Assembly: GCA_022376515.1 (NCBI GenBank)
Contig: WTXI01000510.1
Span: 1 to 20,851, forward strand
DNA: 20,851 nucleotides
Source of the DNA: Lactifluus volemus
Lineage: Eukaryota; Basidiomycota; Agaricomycetes; Russulales; Russulaceae
Direction: 5' to 3'
Shown here: positions 10,872 to 19,459 of the stretch, piece by piece
Layout: every line of letters begins with the position of its first letter
Numbering within the stretch: position 1 is the stretch's first letter
Translations under genes and position numbers: made by a program
The notes under the pieces: generated by a model
The model's input: the letters and a program-made list of their open reading frames with translations, nothing else
The model's database searches: none
Told to the model about the DNA's origin: nothing

Positions 10872-11495
10872 TTCCCCTTTTCTACATCCCCAAGGACCTC
10901 TGTGCCCCTTTGAACTTGCCCGTGCTCATAAGAGTACGTTCACTACAAACAAATATGATTGCTTATGGTCAACTTTATTTCATGTAAAAGAATGCTCTCA
11001 TACTATTGTTCAGAGAAGCCAATGACCTCTCTTCCACAAATGTTATATAGAGAAATCTCGCATTGACACAATCACGTGTAGCAGCACAGCCATTCAAACA
11101 CTTGTATATCCTTTGTATGGCCAGCTGCGGCCATAGAGCGTGCCCAGAGATGGCTACTCGCGCCGATGATTTTTTCAATTGGGGCACCAATGGAGGTGAC
11201 AGCGAGTATCAAGTCCGAATCTAAGCAGTTAGTTCGAAAGAGTGGTCTCGCCCCCCACCGTAAACGGTAGTGGCAGGTAACCTACTTTGTAGACGAGCCA
11301 CTCTATTTGAGCATTCCGAACGAACTGGTCAAGTGTGGGCACTGGAAGGTGCGAGAGAAAGCAACAGCTATTAATCTACATCGTGAACATGGTCAAAACA
11401 ACGTAAAGATTCCCAGTAGCGATAGTCACGATAAGCCCCCCTCCAACCGGAGCAACCGTAAGGGAACACATATAAATTTGAAAATCCTAAAAGCT
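10872..11495. other. Convergent 3' intergenic region between the NLR and Rab18
   Basis: 624 nt between two stop codons, so it should hold both 3' untranslated regions. No credible gene is present. One possible hairpin lies at 11239-11304 and is listed separately. Confidence 0.6.
11239..11304. other. Imperfect inverted repeat, possible RNA hairpin
   Basis: AGAGTGG (11239-11245) plus CTCG (11247-11250) pair with CGAG (11294-11297) plus CCACTCT (11298-11304), giving 11 base pairs with one bulged T. A smaller ACCG/CGGT stem lies inside at 11257-11268. It does not fit a tRNA. It may be a 3'-UTR structure or chance. Confidence 0.3.
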
Positions 11496-12559
11496 CTAAC
11501 AAGCACACCCACCCGCTTCATCCTCATCCTGCACTTGCCCCAAATCGATATTCCCCGGCATGGTGTCAAATATTTGCGGTCTGCTAGTCGCTTTGGCCTT
11601 GGATGATGACGCCTTGGGCTTTTCCTCGCCCCATAGCGAAGGCGTATCGATGATCCGCTCGACGACCTCGCTAAATGTTTCTGTCACTCCGACCGCCGTC
11701 TTTGCAGACGCCTCGACGAACAAGCATCCCGTGCGCGCCGCAAAAGCAGCGCCCTCTGCCGTAGGCACCTGACGTGAATATTCCTGTGACCGTACAAAAT
11801 ATTAGAATTTCGTTCAACAAGGACGAAAAACACGCGTGCAAATTGGAGTAAGTAGTATGTATCACTTACCTTGTCCAGCTTATTCCCGACGACGATCTTG
11901 ACGACTTCTGGTGAGACGTAGGTATCGAGTTCGCTTAGCCATCGCGGAAGCGCTTCGAATGACTCGCGATTCGATACGTCGTAGACTGTCGAGACGACCG
12001 CACAAAACCGTGACGCGATCGAGAGGCGCCGGTCAAAAATTCAAAGAAATCGTGTGTGTGAGAGTTGAGAAGGCTGGCCTGGGAAGAGAGGGACGCGCGG
12101 AACGAACTTACCGAGGATGACGCCCTGCGCACCGCGATAGTACGACGCCGTGATAGTGCGGAAGCGTTCTTGACCTGCCGTGTCCTGTATACCCATGGGG
12201 GGGGGTAATTTCTCATTCTCAGCATTTCTCTCCACACTTTTTGGGAACACACAAAAAAAAGAAAAAAGGCGTAACGCACCCATACGCTCAGCTTAACTTT
12301 CCGTCCCTTGACCTCCATCTTGTGTACCTAAAAGAAAAAAAAAAACGCCCAACGCCTATTCATTCATGCCTGCGCGTACTACGGGGAGGGGAGGTGGTTG
12401 CGTACGCACCCTAAAATCGACGCCGATCGTCGCGCTCGCTTCATCTTCCGGTAACCACTGCTTATCGGAGAATCGAAGTAACAAGCTACTCTTCCCTACG
12501 GACGAATTGCCGATGAGTAGTAGTTTGACGTTGATGAGTTCTTGTGGTGTCGGTGCCAT
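11496..12559 (-). CDS. Rab18-type small GTPase, 224 aa
   Basis: A membrane-traffic GTPase. Five exons on the minus strand: 12559-12410, 12327-12280, 12184-12112, 11985-11870, 11783-11496 (675 nt with stop). All guanine-nucleotide motifs are intact: P-loop GNSSVGKS (17-24), switch I TIGVDF, switch [14 protein letters not shown], and EASAKT. Assignment to Rab18 rests on [23 protein letters not shown] and the tail pattern [11 protein letters not shown], where animal Rab18 has a comparable IIQTPGLW. The protein ends GGCAC, a Cys-x-Cys geranylgeranylation site. Rab18 acts at the ER and lipid droplets in animals; its fungal role is less clear. The ATG at 12559 gives the usual short N-terminus. A paralogue with the same intron positions lies at 18583-19403. 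Confidence 0.93.
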
Positions 12560-12657
12560 GCTTTAGTAGGCAAGTGAAAAGGGGGGGATATGGATGGAAA
12601 TGTCTTCAAGTTCAGTCGCGTGTTGTCTTGTTGTTTTGTCGTGTCGGTGTAGTGTCC

Positions 12658-12663
12658 CACGTG
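12658..12663. promoter_or_regulatory. CACGTG palindrome upstream of Rab18
   Basis: An E-box/CACGTG core about 100 nt upstream of the Rab18 ATG, in the promoter interval. CACGTG is a classic site for fungal bHLH factors. With a second copy 56 nt further upstream it may be functional, but six bases recur by chance and the hexamer also occurs elsewhere in the window. Confidence 0.35.
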
Positions 12664-12713
12664 AGAGTCGAGTTTGTGGTGCGTTGAGGTGATAAAGAGT
12701 GGTGAGTGAGAAG

Positions 12714-12719
12714 CACGTG
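12714..12719. promoter_or_regulatory. Second CACGTG palindrome upstream of Rab18
   Basis: The second CACGTG, about 155 nt upstream of the Rab18 ATG. The pair lies within the 540-nt gap between this ATG and the stop codon of the upstream peptidase gene. Confidence 0.35.
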
Positions 12720-13102
12720 GAGTTTGGAGGGGTACAGTACAGTATGTGGCGATGGGTTGGGTCGTCTCTAAAGGTATCAAACTAGACCAAGTGGAACGTG
12801 TAAAGTAGTAGGTCGTATCGGAAGAGAGGTCGTGGAAAAGAGAAGCCTGGGGTGGTGTAGGACTCGCGGCTAGCACGGGGCCCCGGGCTTAAACGTGATC
12901 ATAGCGGGTATGGGACGCTCCGCGGGGTTGCCTCTCCAAACCAAGTAAGGATCCTATCGTCATTCATTCTGGACAACACGGGGTCTATTACACCCTTCAT
13001 TACGCTCTACTCATCTGTACTAATGAGGGGGTAGCCAAACTATGGGATGGGACTGTACGTTTCGTAAAAATAACAAGGTAAAAGTGAGTAGAGATATCGT
13101 TT

Positions 13103-15962
13103 CTAGATCCACTTGGCTGACCAAGGCCAGTCATCCTCCGGGTCATCTCCTCCAGGCTCACCTGGCGTAGGTTCAGGCTCGGGTTCTGGGGACGGCTCCG
13201 GAGTCTTCTCGGGGCGACATACGGCTGGGACCTCGAACCCCTGCAACAATAGATGTTAACCACTGTCGCGCCAGCATGTGGTTAAATAGGACTTACGTTC
13301 TTGCGGACCCCTCCTCCCCACGGTGTGCGTCCCTGAACGGTCGCATCTACCCCTAGTCCTTTCTCCGCAAAGCCCAACCACAAATCACAGAAGTTCTCTC
13401 CGCCTGTAAGGACTTGATCGGCCTGGATAATCGCGTCACGTGCCTCAAAGAAGCCCGGACGGCATTGCTGCAGCTTCATGGCGTTGAGCACCAGCTGTAC
13501 AATCAATGAATTGCCGTGCTTCGGCACGAGCACCTCTGACGCGCCCGCTGGAGTGGAATCGGGCATACGGTAGAAATCCCCGATGGGGATCGTACCGTCC
13601 TCGAGGGGGGTGGTGGGAAAAGAGAGTCGATGAAACCGTGCTTGGCGATCAGTCGCTGAGAAACGATCCAAAGTATCTGTGCCCAGACTTCTCCAATAGC
13701 GTGAACCCCCCAATACCCAGGATTATCGAGTGTCTTGTACGTGGAAGGATTGATGGTTTCATTCTATAAAGTGGTCAAAACCAAATTTGGTGGAAGAGTA
13801 CAGGAATGCATCGCACAAGGGAGTAAGGGTACTTCCGGATCCCCTTATCTTGATTGGCGGCCCAGGCACCCATTGGATAGTCAGAGTAAAGGGCGTTGCT
13901 GCGAATGACGGTAGCCAGGAAATCTATGTAGGGGGTGGGTGTCAGCCAATTCTCCAACTCGTGCAAGGTGATACTCACCTCCCCAACCCTCGCCCATTCC
14001 GCCACTTTCGCCCCAGCCAAGACACCCAGAATTCGCAGGACCACCGGTCAGGCGGATACTAAGACCATGAGACAACTCGTGAATAACAATGCCAGCCTCG
14101 AGGTCGCCATCGCGGTACGGGTTTGCAGTGTTCCACAGGTACATCCTGCATCGTCCGTTCTGCCCGTCTGGAGGTGTCATGAAATTCGCATTGTTGTATC
14201 CAGATCCGTCCTGGGCATTTGCGAGGACGGCATCGCCTTCCTTACCGCCACGACCAAAGTTGTGTTGTTGGAAGTTGCCAGAGACCTCGTCGAAGCCGTA
14301 ACTGAAACAACGGTCCCGTTGTGTCAGATCGATAGGTTTATAGGCATAAGAAGACATACCGATAATAAAGATCGTGAACTAGATTGGTTGTGTAAAAGAG
14401 TTGTGTGACAGTGCTGTTGATATACTTCTTCGCCTCATCCAGCGAGTCTGATTTATCCGTAACCTTAGGTTCATAGGTATAGTTGAATATTAGCTCCTCG
14501 CCACCATCGGGACGATAGTTTTGAAGCCAGTTGTTCTGGCCCTCCCAGTTCTCATGAGCAAATACCTGTGTAGGATTCAGCACAATGATGAAGTAGCAGA
14601 ATGAAAATCCCAACGTTGTTGCCAACAGTGATGGTATAGTTGGAGTATCGATCCGTCTTCTTGGCATAAGAAGACAGTGGGTCATTAGCCACGGGGATCA
14701 CGTGCCACCCAAGAGGACTGGCCAGCGAGTCAAAGTACTCTTTGGCGAAAAGGCGGTCTCCCTCAGAAGGATCATTAACACCGAATGGGTAGACGTAATA
14801 TGTTGCGGGTGGACGGGGTGTGGGCTCCGACGGAACGGGAGCATCCGATGCCCAGTCAACGACGGACAAGATACGATGGGGGGCCTGACGCGAGACGACT
14901 GCTTCATACCAGTTGTCTTGCATCTCAACTTCGAACTAAAAATAACGTCAAAACCAGTAGACGGGAAAAATTTGGTACGTGCTTACCCGCCAAGCCTGCA
15001 TAAGCATAGTCTTATCGCCATCAGGAAGCTGGATATAAACAGGCTTCGCCTTAACGGGAGAAATGGTATCAGGAACGTTATTAATCATTTCAACAAGAAC
15101 GGCATCATCGTCCCCGACGAGATGAGCCTCGAACCAGGAAGTCATATCCTCTATGAGTTGGTCATGCTTGTCGAGGATCTCCGCCACAATGGCGTCGTTG
15201 GGAGTGGCGGCAATCATGAACTGAAGCAGAGCGTGACGAGGATCGGGAACATCGGTAGGCTTTACAAATCCCTTCTCGGCAAGTTCGTAAGGGGTTTGGA
15301 CGTGTTCGCAGTTCCAAAGGTGAAGGCGGGAGATGCGTTCCAGTGGTTCATCTGTGGGGAGTTCCCCAGACATGGGAATCTGATCGGCACCGGTGAATTG
15401 CTGCTGACGGGTATCTAGGCGCTCGAAGAGCCGCTCTTGCAAAACATTACAAAACTCTGCATGAGGGCCGGGTGTGATCGGTTCATCCACGAGGGAGATG
15501 CTCGGTACATAGCCACGATAAAACTGGGGTGATAAAATAAGCGCCTGGCAGGGAAGGTTTGATGACGAGGCTCACCGAGTCGCCGTATGAGATGACCGTG
15601 TCACCCATCACGTTTACGTTGATGTCGCCGTCTGCAACCTCTATGCCATTTATCATCTGGCGGAAGAAGACGTGGGTGACACCGGTGGCCTTATCGGTGT
15701 AAGAGTCTTTGCGCAAGACGAAGCTATTACCTTCGGAGAGTTGGTTGTGGAGGAGATCGGTAACAAAGCTCCTGGCAATGTCATAGGGGTCTGAGGTGAA
15801 GAAAGAAGCCTTTGCAAAGGGGGCTGGACTTGTGTGGAACTTTGCATGAGGGTGCACGGGACCAAAACCCAAGGTCTTGCGACGGTTGATAGGATGTTGA
15901 TGAGCTAGAGCAGAGCCTAAAAGGCCCAAAAGGACGAAGAAAATCTTTGGGGATAAGCGCAT
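13103..15962 (-). CDS. Secreted M36 metallopeptidase (fungalysin) with an apparent 1-nt frameshift
   Basis: Fungalysins are secreted zinc endopeptidases made with a large FTP-type propeptide. Eight exons on the minus strand: 15962-15576, 15523-14987, 14935-14615, 14565-14360, 14301-13979, 13923-13817, 13763-13297, 13240-13103. The signal peptide spans residues 1-20 (ending GSALA). The propeptide contains VISYGDS and, before maturation, TVGNN. The catalytic core has the zinc motif HELSH (H558-H562) and the third-ligand motif GMGEGWGD. The seventh exon is 467 nt although both flanking junctions are phase 0. Conserved M36 sequence continues in one frame up to [10 protein letters not shown] and in another after it. 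The break maps to a run of six C at 13610-13605 (about residue 679). As read, translation ends soon after, losing the C-terminal part and the Glu/Pro-rich tail ([13 protein letters not shown]). It is either a recent pseudogene or a homopolymer sequencing error. Confidence 0.88.
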
Positions 15963-16013
15963 GTAGGAGGGGAGAATGATAGGATGTCCGATACCACCAA
16001 CAAAGGTGGGTCG

Positions 16014-16020
16014 TTATATA
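16014..16020 (-). promoter_or_regulatory. TATA box of the M36 peptidase gene
   Basis: The minus strand reads TATATAA about 52 nt upstream of the peptidase ATG at 15962. This spacing allows a very short leader, typical of strongly expressed secreted fungal enzymes. It lies in the 489-nt divergent gap shared with the AUR1 homologue. Confidence 0.55.
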
Positions 16021-16295
16021 GAGAGTCAACTGAGCCGATTTGAGCCACTAAAGCGGAGCAATACTTACTTGATCCGAATTATCCCACGTTCTAATTTATT
16101 CTCACGGCTCTTGGCCTTACACGGCCAACTCTCCTTCTCTACTCCTACTCATAAATAGTTCATTATTCCAATTCTGTCGTACGCATCGTCTTCTCAAATC
16201 AGATGGCTCACCTCCTGACCCTCATATTCTATCAACAGTGTCATCAGCGGGGCCCCGGTCTCGAACATCACCCCAGACAATCCCTCTCACACAAC

Positions 16296-16302
16296 TATAA
16301 TA
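16296..16302 (+). promoter_or_regulatory. Possible TATA-like element of the AUR1 gene
   Basis: TATAATA lies about 150 nt upstream of the AUR1 ATG, followed by a T-run and C/T-rich sequence. Weak, position-based call. Confidence 0.25.
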
Positions 16303-16451
16303 GACCTTTTTCTGATCCGGGGAAACCCAAGGGGGTCATACATCTTGCGGCTCTCTGGTGCGCGCAGCTGCCTCTCGTTCCCGTCTCGTGTACTTATTAT
16401 TCATCCTAGTGTTGTTCCAAAAATCCCGCATTAACTCCCAACATATTTGCC

Positions 16452-17855
16452 ATGTCTCCTAGATCCTCTCTCGTCCTCGCAGGAAATCGCATTTACTCTG
16501 CCTTTCAAACGGCTGTTGGTCGCATGGATAAGTCCTTGAACCCAAGGGACACCCTTCATCGATTACAAAAACATTCGTTCGCCTTTTATGACCTCAAATA
16601 TCTCATACACATACTCAACTCGGCATTTTGGCTTGTAATAATGCGTGTTCCCGGCTTTCCTCTCAAGCTCCTCATTCCTGTCCTCCACATCGCTCTCCTC
16701 ATCGTGCCGCTGACCTCTCAGATATTCCTTCCCGCCCTACCCGTCTCAACATATCTGATGACTTTTTATTCTTCGCAATTCATTCCCAACAACCGCCGCC
16801 CCAATATATCCGTTTCCGTCCTCCCAACACTCGAGTCGGTCCTCTTCGGAGCGAACATCTCGGATCTCCTCACTCGCTCTACACACCCCATCTTGGATGT
16901 AATTGCATGGCTACCCTATGGGATTGGTCATTTCACAGTTCCTTTCGTCGTCGCCATCTTTCTCTGGCTCTTCCGACCAAAGCAAGCGCTACACCTATGG
17001 GCCCGGGCATTCGGCTGGATGAATTTTGTTGGGGTGGTAACGAATATCATCTTCCCCTGTGCTGCCCCTTGGTATGAAGTAATCTTTGGTCTTACTCCAG
17101 CAGAATACTCCATGAAAGGCTCCCCCGGTGGCCTACTGCGCATTGACAACCTCTTCAACAGCCACGGCTACACGGTTACTTTCAGCAATTCGCCCGTCGT
17201 CTTTGGCGCCTTCCCTTCACTCCACTCGGCGTGCGCGACGATGGAAGCCCTCTTCCTCGCTCACTTCTTCCCTCAGGTGGCGACTTATGCCTGGGTCTAC
17301 GCGGCCGTGTTATATTGGGCCACGATGTACCTCACGCACCACTACCTCATCGATGTCGTCGGCGGCTCCTGCCTCGCCATCGCGTTCTTTTACATCTTCC
17401 TCCCCGACGACCTCAGGGGCCCCCTCGCGACTGCCTCACCGACCGGCGTCCTCGCCAATGGTGTCGCCCACGGCGGTGTCGGCGCCCACCTCAACGGCAA
17501 ACGATCTAAATACGAAATCTATGAGATCGAAGAGCCCCACCTTGACGGTGACGGCCTGTCGTACGAGCTCTCGAGCGATGCAGGGAGTGACGAGGAAGAC
17601 CCCGGCATCGCGTACCGCTCACCGGGCCTTCACCCCGCAGGTACAGGGGAAGGAGACACGGCCACAGCCCCGGCTGCAACGATGCCGTTCATCGGACACG
17701 TGGCGAAACAGCCGCGGCGCAGTCATAAACATACCGCCAGTATCGCAAGTCTCATACGCGCCGACGACCGCGTCGAGGACGGGTGGAGCCCGATCGGCAC
17801 AGCCTCGTTCGTCTTCCCACCTACGCCGACGCGCTTGGAGCGTGACTCGCGCTGA
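16452..17855 (+). CDS. AUR1: Inositol phosphorylceramide synthase (AUR1 family), 467 aa
   Basis: This Golgi PAP2-superfamily enzyme moves phosphoinositol from phosphatidylinositol to ceramide, an essential step of fungal sphingolipid synthesis. It is a single uninterrupted exon. Several hydrophobic segments span residues 45-330. The active-site motifs are GAFPSLHSA (H258) and THHYLIDVVGG (H297, D301). The spacing of 39 and 4 residues equals that of the yeast triad as I recall it (H255, H294, D298), so this copy appears catalytically complete. With the same offset of three, L140 and H160-F161 match yeast positions where aureobasidin A resistance changes are known, and all are wild type. The C-terminal 130 residues form a charged, low-complexity, probably cytosolic tail (for example DAGSDEEDPG) longer than needed for catalysis. 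It is divergent from the peptidase gene and convergent with the second Rab gene. Confidence 0.95.
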   Translation: MSPRSSLVLAGNRIYSAFQTAVGRMDKSLNPRDTLHRLQKHSFAFYDLKYLIHILNSAFWLVIMRVPGFPLKLLIPVLHIALLIVPLTSQIFLPALPVSTYLMTFYSSQFIPNNRRPNISVSVLPTLESVLFGANISDLLTRSTHPILDVIAWLPYGIGHFTVPFVVAIFLWLFRPKQALHLWARAFGWMNFVGVVTNIIFPCAAPWYEVIFGLTPAEYSMKGSPGGLLRIDNLFNSHGYTVTFSNSPVVFGAFPSLHSACATMEALFLAHFFPQVATYAWVYAAVLYWATMYLTHHYLIDVVGGSCLAIAFFYIFLPDDLRGPLATASPTGVLANGVAHGGVGAHLNGKRSKYEIYEIEEPHLDGDGLSYELSSDAGSDEEDPGIAYRSPGLHPAGTGEGDTATAPAATMPFIGHVAKQPRRSHKHTASIASLIRADDRVEDGWSPIGTASFVFPPTPTRLERDSR

Positions 17856-18582
17856 CGGTGTCGGAGGTCGGACCTTTGTGCTTTGGATATAAAGCGTTCA
17901 GTAGAGATTTATATATACTACCTGTGTATTTACTCTTTTCTCTCTCTCTCTCTGTGCAAACCACCACCACCAGACACGGGCGTTTCTAGGCCATCTCCGC
18001 TTTCAACCCTTAATAGTTTTTTTACCTACTATGGCTTATCTGGTATAGCTGCATGTCCCTAGCCACACTTTTTTCCCGCGTCCTCAATATTCACATGCCC
18101 ATGTTCCCCACCAAGCAGAAGATACAGTATCGAATACTGCCGCCTCCCCGCGGCCTAAATTTGTATTAGATCATCACGATTAGTAAGTATGCAACCGATG
18201 GTCGTCATTTGACGACAAAACAGGCCTTTCCGCAGCAAACGCTCTTGCACGTGTCAGTGGCCAACTCGGGGAGGCACCAACAGTACAGTAATGCGTACGA
18301 TAAAAAAAACGGAAAAAAAAACAAATCAATTCATGGATCAAGCGTCGTTTCACACGCGCTCGCGAGCGCGACGTCCTCCAAAGCCGCCCGTTTGCTTTCT
18401 TCTACGCTAACTTACAAGAGGTTTTTACTTATTACTCAAAAAAAAAAAATTACAAGAGAGTCGTTGCTGCTAGTACGGTTGATCGGCGGTAAACTTCTTC
18501 TTTCAACAAGCCGAGCGTCAGCTGCCTTTCAGCAACGGAACTGGGGGGGCCACCGCAGAATCGTGTACTCGGGACAAGTGGT
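17856..18582. other. Convergent 3' intergenic region between AUR1 and the second Rab
   Basis: About 730 nt with no credible gene, expected to hold both 3' untranslated regions. It includes a TC microsatellite and several A-runs (near 18301-18330 and 18437-18450). A possible sixth exon of the Rab paralogue would extend into it to 18450. Confidence 0.55.
17939..17953 (+). repeat. (TC)n dinucleotide microsatellite
   Basis: A 15-nt uninterrupted TC run about 85 nt after the AUR1 stop codon, preceded by other pyrimidine-rich sequence. Probably within the AUR1 3' untranslated region. Confidence 0.9.
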
Positions 18583-19403
18583 TTACTGTGCAAGGATGCG
18601 CTCGACCACGTCGCGGAACGCTTCGCGTACGCCGACGGCGGTCTTTGCGGACGTTTCGACGAATAGGCAACCCATTTGAACAGCGTACGCGGCGCCTTCC
18701 GCCGTAGATACCTGCCGCACATGATTCTGCGAAAATTTATGTTTTTTCATGTGAGCTGCGGTTCAGTTGAAGTTTACTACTTGTAGTATGTACAGTAGTA
18801 AAAAAAGCGATTCACTAGTTTTTTCAAACTAGCAAAATGCTCACCTTGTCGGACTTGTTTCCCACAATCATCTTTATGGCTAGTTCGGGAGCGTACTTGC
18901 TGCGTTCCGCGAACCACCACGAGATGGTGTCGAAAGATTCACGGTTTGTCACGTCATACACTATTTCGGGTTGTTAGTCCCTTCTCCTCCGTTTGGAAGG
19001 GTCTCTGGGAGACAATTTACGCACCGATAATGATGCCTTGTGTGCCACGATAGTATGACGAAGTGATGGCACGTAAGCGTTCGTCACCAGCAGTGTCCTA
19101 CCATCATACGTCTGAGCACACACTACCTCGCAAAGACCGTTCCGGAAACAATCCACGCGCACCCAGATATTGAGAAGCACCCTCTTCCCCTTCACGTCTA
19201 ACTTGTGGACCTGCAGGACGTAGTATGACATGTGAGTCCTCTTTTTTTTTCCCTCACGATTTTATGGAGCGCAATTTTACCAAGGTGTCAACACCAATCG
19301 TCGGGTTTATCTCTCCTTCAGTGAGCCACTGATCTGTGAGACGGAGTAGCAAGCTACTTTTGCCGACTGACGCTACTCCAAGGACCAATAGCTTGATGCT
19401 GAC
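18583..19403 (-). CDS. Rab18-like paralogue, probably degenerating (no in-frame ATG, no prenylation Cys)
   Basis: Five recognisable exons: 19403-19281 (conserved part), 19210-19163, 19097-19025, 18960-18845 and 18726-18583. Exons 2-4 are 48, 73 and 116 nt, exactly as in the Rab18 gene at 11496-12559, with identical splice phases, so the two arose by DNA duplication, not retrotransposition. P-loop GVASVGKS, NKSD and ETSAKT are intact. Three lesions stand out. The switch II motif reads DTAGDE, so the catalytic Gln is Asp. No ATG is in frame between the conserved core and an in-frame TGA at 19520-19518; the ATGs at 19459 and 19414 are both in another frame. The product ends ERILAQ with no cysteine and lacks the hypervariable tail. 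A further 46-nt intron could instead lead to a tail ending at 18450, also without cysteine. It could be a young pseudogene or an unusual soluble Rab with a missed first exon. Confidence 0.82.
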
Positions 19404-19421
19404 CGGTTCGTCATACGAGAG

Positions 19422-19456
19422 TGCGCGTGTAGGTGCTCGTGTAGGTGTGCGTGTAG
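19422..19456. repeat. Short 12-bp tandem repeat at the 5' end of the Rab paralogue
   Basis: About 2.8 copies of a 12-bp unit containing CGTGTAGGTG, lying between the out-of-frame ATG at 19459 and the conserved GTPase core. Changes of whole units would not alter the frame, but this is a plausible place for the indel that separates the ATG from the core. Confidence 0.7.
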
Positions 19457-19459
19457 CAT

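Noticed and set aside
14702..15418. 238-codon plus-strand open frame
   Set aside because: It is antisense to well-supported M36 propeptide exons, crosses an intron of that gene, and has no recognisable domain.
17128..17892. 254-codon plus-strand frame
   Set aside because: It overlaps the AUR1 gene in another frame and is rich in Ser/Pro/Arg, as expected from a shifted reading of GC-rich codons.
18450..18582. Sixth exon of the Rab paralogue through a 46-nt intron
   Set aside because: The splice signals are acceptable, but the resulting tail has no Rab features; noted as an alternative only.
18209..18679. 156-codon plus-strand frame
   Set aside because: It runs antisense through the last exon of the Rab paralogue and through A-rich 3' sequence; no motif.
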